This document shows positions 1 to 5,434 of a stretch of 5,434 nt of DNA, one piece after another. The stretch is from Clostridia bacterium. Its GTDB lineage: Bacteria > Bacillota > Clostridia > Christensenellales > Borkfalkiaceae. The notes under the pieces are model-generated. The model was not told the origin of the DNA. It saw only the letters and a program-made list of their open reading frames with translations, and did not search any database. Numbering within the stretch: position 1 is the stretch's first letter; each line of letters opens with the position of its first letter. Where the stretch lies: positions 1-5,434 of the forward strand of contig JAIDIR010000329.1 in the NCBI GenBank assembly GCA_029052615.1, given 5' to 3'. The position numbers were made by a program, and so were the translations under genes.

Positions 1-553
1 ACATCGACCAGTCGGCGACAACACCAGCCGTCCAGCTTACCGGCATACAGCCGTAGGTTTCCGAGCGGCTGTCCAAGCTCACGTCCCTGTTATCCCCCAG
101 ACAGAACATTTTTCCCTCGGGAACGACGATCTGGGCGTAACTGTTCTCGGACGGCGTGTTATTCTCATCGCGGACGTAAGCCTCGTCAACCACTTCGCCG
201 TTGAGATATAAAACGCCCTCTTTAAGCTCGACCGTATCGCCGCCGAGCGCAATAACGCGCTTGATTATCGTATGCGTTTTTGCATTCGTCTTCGTATCGA
301 TTACGACAATGTCTCCGCGCTTGGGATTGGAAGAGCGGAATGCGTAAACGTAATCTCCGCCCTTGCTGTCCTTATTGGGCGCACCCACGAGGGTTGACGA
401 CATAGACGGACCTACTACGTATACCTTGAAATACGCAATGCCGAAAGCCACGCGCAAAACCGCCGCGACCAAAATTACGCACAAAAGTATACTAAGCAGC
501 GTATCCAACACGCTAATGCTTCTGTTTTTTACGTTAAAAGATTTATTTTGCAT
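1..553 (-). CDS. lepB: Type I signal peptidase (SPase I, family S26), 3' end beyond window
   Basis: Membrane-anchored serine protease that removes signal peptides from exported preproteins on the outer face of the membrane. My translation from ATG 553-551 gives 184 residues before the window edge. A short basic cytosolic N-terminus is followed by one hydrophobic segment at about residues 16-40. The catalytic box GPSM follows with nucleophile Ser50, then PKRGDIVV at 77-84, IIKRVIALGGD at 96-106 with the general base Lys98, and GDNRDVSLDSR at 153-163. These are the conserved S26 boxes; the usual Asn of GDNRxNS is Val158. An extra loop of roughly nine residues lies between Ser50 and the PKRGD box. 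By comparison with family lengths of about 170-190, only a short C-terminus is missing. It lies three bases after the hydrolase-like gene, so it is probably co-transcribed. No Shine-Dalgarno sequence precedes the ATG, which suggests translational coupling. The family call is secure; the cellular substrates are unknown. Confidence 0.95.
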   Translation of the reverse strand, partial: MQNKSFNVKNRSISVLDTLLSILLCVILVAAVLRVAFGIAYFKVYVVGPSMSSTLVGAPNKDSKGGDYVYAFRSSNPKRGDIVVIDTKTNAKTHTIIKRVIALGGDTVELKEGVLYLNGEVVDEAYVRDENNTPSENSYAQIVVPEGKMFCLGDNRDVSLDSRSETYGCMPVSWTAGVVADWSM

Positions 554-556
554 TTA

Positions 557-2230
557 TTAAAGCCAAATAAGATTATTGAGTGCAAACCTGCCGCTGCCGA
601 TAATCGACAGCGATTCGCAGTTTACGAAACTGCCTAAAGATACGCCGTTCTCATTTTTGAAAACCTTGGCTTTAAGGGTCTGACTTTGCCAGACTCCGCC
701 CAAAATATAGAGTTTTATCGAGTAAACGCACCCGTCCTCTTTATTTTTCAGGCTTACTTCCAGGGTTATTTCCTCTTCCGAACAGACGTCAAGGCTCAGG
801 ATACTGTCTTTTCGCGGCGCATACTGAAGATTATTTATGCGGTTAGTCATAAGTCCGCACTTGGAGTAAACGCCTTTAAGTCCGTCCTCGGTAATAATTT
901 CAGGCAAAGCGTCGTTGTCAGTCAAAAATACTCCGCCGACCGCACGTCCCGAACAATCCGCAATGGAAAAACATTCGGTGCCCGATTTATTAGTAAATAT
1001 TATGTTGGACTTTGCCATACTGTTACGGAAATTGCCGCTTATCTTCTTTACGGACAGCTTAGACCAAACGGTGAAGCCGTTGGAATATTCCGTAAAGCAC
1101 ATAACGAACAAAACCGTACTCTTTTCATATATATCCAGATAGTATTCGCTTTCGTGCGAATTGATTATGCGTTTAGGTCTTGCCGCAGACCATGCACGGG
1201 TAGCATAGTCGTAACAATCCTCGGCAAAGTAGACGCCGCACTTTTCAACTATACCTAAACTGTCGCTGGAAACTTTGGCAACGAGGTTTCCGTCCTCGTC
1301 GGCAAAAACGCTCACCTCGGCAGGTTTTGGCATGAATACGTGTCTGTTTTTAACGTAGCCGTCCAAAAACATAAACATATCGCTGGTAGAACGCACGTCT
1401 ATACGCGAACCGCAATTTATCGAATACGCAATGGAGCTAGACCGCGCAAAATCGGGATTTATGCGGCAAAACGTATCGTACGCCCTGTCGTAATCGAAAG
1501 CCGAGTCGTTAGTGGTACACAGCATCAGCATGGGACATCTTATATAAGGCGCATACGCCTGCGAATCTATCCCCGCAACGAATCTGTACCTCTCCTCGTC
1601 AAACTCAGGTTCACGCCCCTTGAATTTTTCAAAACCTTTATAAGCCTTCCAGCCGCAGGCGCTTATGGTTACCGCACACGAAAACCGAGCCGCATAGGCA
1701 AGCTTCCAGGCAATTTCACCGCCGTCGCGAATACCTACCAAACCGATATTCTGCGTAGAAAACTTTTCGGCAAGGAATTTGCGGGCGTAAATGCCGACCG
1801 CAACCCACTCGTACCAGCAAGTCTGTTCGGCGCTGAAATCAACGTAATCTTTGTATCTTCCGCACTTCACCACGTTTGCGTATCCCACGTTGCTGGGATA
1901 CTGCGTATACCTTTCCACGCCGTCGCGTTCGCCGCCGTAATCTACGCACAGAGCACTGTAACCGCATTTTACGAAATGAGCCAGCAGCCCTTCATCAATA
2001 TCGTCGTAGCTGTCGCGCAGAATGAGAACGCACTCATGCGAGGGATTAACTTCTTTGGTTGCCAAAACACCGTAAATAGTCACTCTGCCCATTCCGGTAT
2101 CTCTTCCCGAAAAATTGAGGTACTCGAACTTAATGCCGTCGTCAACTCGGTCACCGAGCGTAACGGGCATAACTTCAAGTCGGTCGTTAAATTTTTTCCA
2201 AAGAGTTATTGGCGTTAAAATGTTTGACAA
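557..2230 (-). CDS. Alpha/beta-hydrolase-fold protein with C-terminal beta-sandwich regions; probable pseudoenzyme
   Basis: Large cytosolic protein with no signal peptide or membrane segment. Residues are numbered from an alternative GTG at 2239; the preferred start is TTG 2230-2228 (557 residues), because the best Shine-Dalgarno GAGGTGA (2236-2242) overlaps the GTG and lies 8 nt, counted from GAGG, before the TTG. Residues about 50-300 read as an alpha/beta-hydrolase core: strand VLILRDSYDD (71-80), SALCVDYGGERDG (95-107), a nucleophile-elbow-like turn VGIRDGG (168-174), strand PMLMLCTTND (236-245) with a candidate acid Asp245, and a closing helix MFMFLDGYV (288-296). The expected nucleophile position is Arg171, and no His lies in the 270-290 loop where the triad His is expected. 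Residues about 302-400 look like an immunoglobulin-like beta domain, and about 455-560 like a jelly-roll or carbohydrate-binding-type domain ending in NNLIWL. About 20 cysteines are present. Substrate unknown. It is first in a likely operon with signal peptidase. It could instead be an esterase using an unusual nucleophile such as Asp172. Confidence 0.75.
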   Translation of the reverse strand: MSNILTPITLWKKFNDRLEVMPVTLGDRVDDGIKFEYLNFSGRDTGMGRVTIYGVLATKEVNPSHECVLILRDSYDDIDEGLLAHFVKCGYSALCVDYGGERDGVERYTQYPSNVGYANVVKCGRYKDYVDFSAEQTCWYEWVAVGIYARKFLAEKFSTQNIGLVGIRDGGEIAWKLAYAARFSCAVTISACGWKAYKGFEKFKGREPEFDEERYRFVAGIDSQAYAPYIRCPMLMLCTTNDSAFDYDRAYDTFCRINPDFARSSSIAYSINCGSRIDVRSTSDMFMFLDGYVKNRHVFMPKPAEVSVFADEDGNLVAKVSSDSLGIVEKCGVYFAEDCYDYATRAWSAARPKRIINSHESEYYLDIYEKSTVLFVMCFTEYSNGFTVWSKLSVKKISGNFRNSMAKSNIIFTNKSGTECFSIADCSGRAVGGVFLTDNDALPEIITEDGLKGVYSKCGLMTNRINNLQYAPRKDSILSLDVCSEEEITLEVSLKNKEDGCVYSIKLYILGGVWQSQTLKAKVFKNENGVSLGSFVNCESLSIIGSGRFALNNLIWL

Positions 2231-2235
2231 ATGCG

Positions 2236-2242
2236 TCACCTC
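2236..2242 (-). promoter_or_regulatory. Shine-Dalgarno site that selects a TTG start
   Basis: On the minus strand the sequence reads GAGGTGA, a seven-base match to the anti-Shine-Dalgarno complement. It overlaps the GTG at 2239-2237, so that codon is too close to act as the start. TTG 2230-2228 sits 8 nt after GAGG, a normal distance, and is in the same frame. This favours initiation three codons downstream of the GTG. Confidence 0.6.
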
Positions 2243-2254
2243 AAGCCTGAACGT

Positions 2255-2282
2255 ATAATAAACGGCGCGTTTGCGGATACAA
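2255..2282 (-). promoter_or_regulatory. Candidate sigma-A promoter for the hydrolase-like/lepB operon
   Basis: On the minus strand, TTGTAT (2282-2277) is followed by a 16-bp spacer and TATTAT (2260-2255). Transcription would start about 7 nt downstream and leave a very short leader containing the Shine-Dalgarno site. The -35 matches consensus at only three of six positions, so this is a position-based inference with modest support. Confidence 0.4.
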
Positions 2283-2360
2283 AATCATAATATGAATAAC
2301 TTACGCAATTTGCTTACCGTACGAAAAAAATTTACCTGCCATATAAATTATTGAAAAGAA

Positions 2361-2389
2361 TTGCATTTTTTATCACCGTCGGGTATAAT
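2361..2389 (+). promoter_or_regulatory. Candidate sigma-A promoter for the DnaD-like/loader operon
   Basis: A perfect -10 hexamer TATAAT lies at 2384-2389, with TTGCAT at 2361-2366 as the -35 and a 17-bp spacer, inside an AT-rich stretch. The predicted start near 2396 gives a leader of about 90 nt before ATG 2488. I see no strong hairpin or known riboswitch in that leader. The -10 is convincing; the -35 is weak. Confidence 0.6.
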
Positions 2390-2487
2390 ATTAGACACAT
2401 CTCTTCAAAAGGCGATATTTTTTCATCTTAAGTAACATTATATTCCTTTTTGTCGGATAAATCAAGCGTTGAACGGGAGTTTTAGAC

Positions 2488-3900
2488 ATGGCTTTTATTT
2501 CGGTGGCGGAAGAACTGACCAAAAAATCGGTTACAAGCGTCGAAAACAAATTCATAACCAAGTACCTTACCGAATTGGAACCCGTTGCGGTAAAGGTCTA
2601 CCTATTTGCGCTTTACCTCTATCAGAACGGACAAAGCGAATATACGGTTACCGATTTTGCGACTAAGCTTAATCTCACGGAGGACGCGGTTAAAGACTAT
2701 TTCGAATATCTTGACGAGTTCGAGCTTGTTTCAGTAATATCGCATTCCCCTTTGGAAGTTAAAATACTCGACTGCGAAAATTATTACGGTAAGCCCAAAA
2801 AACTGCACCCCGAAAAGTACGAAGGGCTTTACGACGAAATTCAGTCGATAGTCGGCGGTAGAATGATTTCGCAAAACGAATTCCGCGAATATCTTATTCT
2901 TCTTGAAGAATACGGTCTGGAGCGCAACGCAATCGTAATGATTGTAAATTACTGCGTTAATCTGAAGGGCGATAAAATTAGCGCCTCCTACATAAAAAAA
3001 GTTGCGCGCAATTTCTGCGATGCGGAATTGACTACGGCTTCACAAATAGAAGAAAAGCTTTCCTCCTACACCGCTTCTTCCGCTGCTTTGCTTAAAATAT
3101 TCGCGGCGTGCTCCATAAAGCGGCAGCCCGAAGTCGAGGACGGCGAGCTGCTTAATAAGTGGCTCGGGCTGGGCTATTCGGAGGATGCAATAATCTGTGC
3201 GGCAAAGGGCTTTAAAACCAAATCGTTCGAAAAGCTGGACGAAGCGATAAGCGAGCTTTATAAGAACAACAAGTTTGACGCAAAAGAAATAGACGATTAC
3301 CGTAAGATGAAAAATTCGCTTTACGATACGGCTTTTGCGGTTGCAAAGTCGCTCAGCGTATATATGCCCGACCCAACTCCCTACGTGGAAAATTACGTCA
3401 ACGTGTGGAGCGGTTACGGTTTCAGCGGCGAAGCCTTGAAAAAAATTGCAAACTACTGTTTTTTGAGCGGCAGAAATTCGTTTGACGCAATGAACGATTT
3501 TACTCAAAATCTTTACCGTGACGCTTTCGTAGACGACGACAGCATAAACCACTTGCTGGAACAGCTTGCAGAAGACGATAAATTTATTAAATCTATCCTT
3601 AATGCCTGCGGGCTTACCAGAAAGATTATTCCCTACGACAGACAGGCGTTGAGCCGTTGGCGCGACTGGGGCTTTAACGAGTCAATGATTATTAAAGCCG
3701 CTGAGCTTTCTGCAGGCAAAAACAATCCCGTGGCGGCAATGAACTACCTGCTCTCCACCTGGAAAAACAGCGGAGTTTATACCGTGGAAAGTATTCCCGC
3801 AAACAACGCCGCAAACAGCAAGACGAAAAAGAGAAGCGTAACCGAGGAATGGGCGTCAACCATAGAAAAGCTTAACGGAACGCATAGAAACGGAGGTTGA
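2488..3900 (+). CDS. DnaD/DnaB-type primosome protein with four tandem DnaD-like units
   Basis: Proteins of this family act with DnaA or PriA in initiation and restart, remodelling DNA and recruiting the replicative helicase. Residues about 1-105 resemble the family's winged-helix N-terminal domain (helical EPVAVKVYLFALYLYQNG at 31-48, then a helix-turn-helix-like TVTDFATKLNLTEDAVKDYF at 53-72). Four all-helical units of about 84 residues follow, each with an aromatic/Gly-turn motif: EYGL (Gly143), GLGYS (Gly229), GYGFS (Gly311) and DWGFN (Gly395). The last unit ends in NYLLSTWKNSGVYT (419-432), the classic DnaD-domain ending. A basic tail, KTKKRS, lies at 445-450. The length, 470, is close to that of B. 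subtilis DnaB, which has fewer such domains. ATG 2488 has GGGAG at 2475-2479, 8 nt upstream. It is followed after one base by the loader-like gene. Family assignment is firm; the equivalence to DnaB rather than DnaD is inference. Confidence 0.85.
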   Translation: MAFISVAEELTKKSVTSVENKFITKYLTELEPVAVKVYLFALYLYQNGQSEYTVTDFATKLNLTEDAVKDYFEYLDEFELVSVISHSPLEVKILDCENYYGKPKKLHPEKYEGLYDEIQSIVGGRMISQNEFREYLILLEEYGLERNAIVMIVNYCVNLKGDKISASYIKKVARNFCDAELTTASQIEEKLSSYTASSAALLKIFAACSIKRQPEVEDGELLNKWLGLGYSEDAIICAAKGFKTKSFEKLDEAISELYKNNKFDAKEIDDYRKMKNSLYDTAFAVAKSLSVYMPDPTPYVENYVNVWSGYGFSGEALKKIANYCFLSGRNSFDAMNDFTQNLYRDAFVDDDSINHLLEQLAEDDKFIKSILNACGLTRKIIPYDRQALSRWRDWGFNESMIIKAAELSAGKNNPVAAMNYLLSTWKNSGVYTVESIPANNAANSKTKKRSVTEEWASTIEKLNGTHRNGG

Positions 3901-3901
3901 T

Positions 3902-4492
3902 ATGAATCCGCTTGAACGCGAAGACATAATAAAACTTTTAATTAAAATACAACTCAATTTTGAAAATGCCTATACCGCATCGAACGACCTTGAACGCGAG
4001 CTTCTGGTTGAAAGCTGGTACGAAGCACTTTGCGAATACCCGAAAGAGGTTTGCATGCAAGCCGTCAACAACGTGCTTAAAAGAGCTAAATTTGCACCGA
4101 GGCTGGGCGATATAACCGAAGAAATAACCAAACTGATATATCCCGAAGCAAAGACCGACGACGAGCTTTGGGCGGAACTGAACTCCGTGCTTCCGCGCGT
4201 TTACGATTTATCGCGCTATCTTTCGTATCCTCAATACGTTAAATGGGCAAACGAAAAACTCGACAAAGTCTATTCGGAACTCAGCGAAGAACTCAAACTG
4301 TTCGTCGTTAACCGCTCCACCCTCGTCGACGTTGCCGAAATGTCGCCCGAAGCACTGCAATTCGAACGGACGAGATTTTTCAAACAAATGCCCGTATTAA
4401 AGAAGCATAAAAGCGACAAGGAAGCGGCGCAAAAATTTATTGCGCAAACGAACAAAGCGCAAGCCTTACTTCAAAGCAACAACAAAAAATAA
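3902..4492 (+). CDS. Putative helicase loader/inhibitor, G39P-like, no ATPase motif
   Basis: A 196-residue soluble protein, mostly helical. Residues about 1-80 resemble the N-terminal domain of the phage SPP1 G39P family (loader and inhibitor of the replicative helicase): a helix ending in SWYEALCEYPKEV (38-50), a helix CMQAVNNVLKRAKFAPRLGD (51-70) whose FAPRLGDI parallels the Phe-Pro-Pro-type turn of that family, then a helix to Leu78. The middle (86-155) is helical with no recognised motif. The C-terminal 30 residues are Lys/Gln/Ala-rich and probably flexible; in G39P the flexible C-terminus contacts the helicase. There is no Walker A or Walker B motif, so it is not a DnaI/DnaC ATPase. The start is fixed by GGAGG at 3892-3896, 5 nt before ATG, inside the last codons of the DnaD-like gene; the one-base gap implies coupling. 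It is the last gene before a terminator. The operon position supports a primosome role; the sequence match is by eye. Confidence 0.55.
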   Translation: MNPLEREDIIKLLIKIQLNFENAYTASNDLERELLVESWYEALCEYPKEVCMQAVNNVLKRAKFAPRLGDITEEITKLIYPEAKTDDELWAELNSVLPRVYDLSRYLSYPQYVKWANEKLDKVYSELSEELKLFVVNRSTLVDVAEMSPEALQFERTRFFKQMPVLKKHKSDKEAAQKFIAQTNKAQALLQSNNKK

Positions 4493-4497
4493 AATTT

Positions 4498-4521
4498 AAG
4501 GCGGACCTAAAAGTCCGCCTT
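4498..4521. terminator. Bidirectional intrinsic terminator between convergent genes
   Basis: A perfect 9-bp stem (AAGGCGGAC at 4498-4506 with GTCCGCCTT at 4513-4521) encloses a 6-nt loop. It fills nearly the whole 31-bp gap between the loader-like stop (4490-4492) and the CDF stop (4524-4526). The plus-strand U-run is short (TTTATT). On the minus strand the stem is followed by AAATTTTATTTTTTG, so it can plausibly serve both genes. Confidence 0.85.
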
Positions 4522-4523
4522 TA

Positions 4524-5434
4524 TTATGCATTGTCCGTATCAGTTTCTTTCTCTTCCTTACCTTCTTCATCCGGTACCCCGTCGCTTTCATTTTCGTCCT
4601 CCTCAACGTATGGATTGACGTGCACCGTAACGTGTTTAACCAGCGGAAAGTTTTCCTCAACGCCGTCGTGAACTCTTTCAGCAATGTCGTGCGCCGCGCG
4701 TAAAAGCAAATGCTCGTCACAGGCAATTTCCGTAACGACGTAAATTCTGTTGCCGAAAAGCCTTGTCATAAGGCTGTCAACGTTCTTCACACCCTCACAG
4801 GAAGCCACAAAATCCCTTATCGCCGTTTCGGTCTTCGCGTCACACGCCTTATCAGTCATTTTGTTTATAGCGTCAATGAATATGCTTATCGCCGCCTTTA
4901 AAATCAAAAGGCAGATAACGATTGCCGCAATGCTGTCCAGAATGGGCACACCGCACATTGCGCCGACTATACCGATTAAGCTGCCGATTGACGAAAGCGC
5001 GTCCGAACGGTGATGCCAGGCGTCCGCCTTTAAAGCTCCCGAGTTGGTCTTTTTAGCCGCCGCCCAGGTATACCAGAACATCGCTTCCTTGATTACGATT
5101 GAAGCAATTGCCGCCGACATAGCAAGATAATCTGGCAGCTCCGCCGTCTTATATGAACCGTCGATTATATTGGTTATACCGCTGTAACCTATGCCCGCAC
5201 CCGTAGCAAACAGCAACACGGCAAGCAAAATCGCCGCAACGCACTCATATCTTTCGTGCCCGAACTCGTGGTCCTTATCCGCCGCCTTTGCCGAAATCTT
5301 TATGCCGATAATTACGATAACCGTAGACAGCACGTCGGAAGCGGAATGAATCGCATCCGAAACCATTGCAAGATAATGCCCAAGAAAGCCCGCAAGGAAT
5401 TTGAACGCCGTCAAAAGCGTATTCATAATTATCG
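4524..5434 (-). CDS. Cation diffusion facilitator (CDF) divalent-metal exporter, 5' end beyond window
   Basis: Cytoplasmic-membrane antiporter that exports divalent metal (Zn2+ or Fe2+ type) in exchange for protons. Residues are numbered from the Met at 5426. Six hydrophobic segments lie at about 1-20, 23-45, 61-83, 99-122, 143-160 and 163-186. TM2 carries SDAIHSASD (23-31) with His27 and Asp31; DHEFGHERYE (52-61) is the family's GHxRxE loop; AWHHRSD (136-142) gives His138 and Asp142 at TM5. The paired HxxxD sites match the Zn-type tetrahedral site. The cytoplasmic domain (about 195-272) has AAHDIA (His246) and VTVHVNP (His269). An acidic tail of about 27 residues follows. The frame stays open past the Met at 5426, which falls within TM1 where the family has an internal Asn-x-x-Leu, so the true start should be some 15-25 residues upstream, outside the window. 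The gene ends in tandem TAA codons beside the shared terminator. Family assignment is secure; metal specificity is not. Confidence 0.93.
   Translation of the reverse strand, partial: IIMNTLLTAFKFLAGFLGHYLAMVSDAIHSASDVLSTVIVIIGIKISAKAADKDHEFGHERYECVAAILLAVLLFATGAGIGYSGITNIIDGSYKTAELPDYLAMSAAIASIVIKEAMFWYTWAAAKKTNSGALKADAWHHRSDALSSIGSLIGIVGAMCGVPILDSIAAIVICLLILKAAISIFIDAINKMTDKACDAKTETAIRDFVASCEGVKNVDSLMTRLFGNRIYVVTEIACDEHLLLRAAHDIAERVHDGVEENFPLVKHVTVHVNPYVEEDENESDGVPDEEGKEEKETDTDNA

Noticed and set aside
686..1258. Open frame of 190 codons on the plus strand, and a smaller one nested at 915-1142
   Set aside because: Both lie opposite the hydrolase-like gene, have no family signature and no start signals.
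1340..2218. Long open frame (292 codons) on the plus strand opposite the hydrolase-like gene
   Set aside because: Its translation is a low-complexity Arg/His/Ile/Val-rich string with no recognisable domain and lacks a ribosome binding site; the minus-strand frame shows a coherent fold. It is an antisense shadow.
557..2239. Degraded pseudogene, because triad residues are missing
   Set aside because: The frame is intact over 557-560 codons with a good ribosome binding site and a promoter candidate, so a pseudoenzyme is more likely than a decayed gene.
2405..2451. Possible hairpin in the DnaD-like leader (AAAAGG pairing with CCTTTT)
   Set aside because: Only six mostly A-U pairs with a loop of about 30 nt; not a credible riboswitch or attenuator.
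2453..2463. DnaA-box-like sequence (TTATCC core on the minus strand) upstream of the DnaD-like gene
   Set aside because: It matches about six of nine consensus positions and is isolated; there is no cluster to suggest an origin.
3040..3552. Open frame of 170 codons on the minus strand inside the DnaD-like gene
   Set aside because: It is antisense to a well-supported coding frame, with no motif and no ribosome binding site.
2488..4492. Prophage remnant, because of the G39P-like gene
   Set aside because: No integrase, structural phage genes, repeats or attachment sites are visible, and flanking genes are housekeeping. A domesticated origin is possible but not shown.

Overview
The window looks like an ordinary chromosomal segment of a low-to-mid GC Gram-positive bacterium of the Firmicutes/Clostridia type. 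The evidence is a DnaD/DnaB-type primosome protein, a Gram-positive-style type I signal peptidase with one N-terminal anchor, strong GGAGG-type ribosome binding sites and sigma-A-like promoters. An uncultured gut Clostridia lineage is my guess; nothing here fixes the genus. I see no tRNA, rRNA, CRISPR array, insertion sequence or prophage boundary.

Layout. Positions 1-2230 hold a minus-strand pair: a large cytosolic alpha/beta-hydrolase-fold protein (557-2230), followed after tandem stop codons and in the same frame by signal peptidase I (553 down to 1, cut by the window edge). Positions 2240-2487 are a divergent intergenic region with a candidate promoter facing each way. Positions 2488-4492 hold a plus-strand pair: a 470-residue protein with a winged-helix-like N-terminus and what I read as four tandem DnaD-type helical units, then a 196-residue protein resembling the phage SPP1 G39P type of helicase loader/inhibitor. 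A perfect 9-bp hairpin (4498-4521) fills the gap to a convergent minus-strand gene, a cation diffusion facilitator (CDF) transporter (4524-5434, N-terminus beyond the window).

How the genes may work together. The plus-strand pair reads as a replication-restart/initiation module. It recalls the dnaB-dnaI pair of Bacillus subtilis, but a small protein with no visible ATP-binding motif sits where the AAA+ loader would be. The hydrolase-fold protein has Arg where the nucleophilic Ser is expected and no His at the expected triad position, so it may be a non-catalytic scaffold or binding protein. The flanking signal peptidase and CDF transporter are housekeeping membrane proteins with intact active-site or metal-site residues.

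The points most worth a second look are the four-unit DnaD protein with its ATPase-less partner, the apparent pseudo-hydrolase, the TTG start of that gene, the signal peptidase start directly after two in-frame stops, and the acidic tail of the CDF protein.
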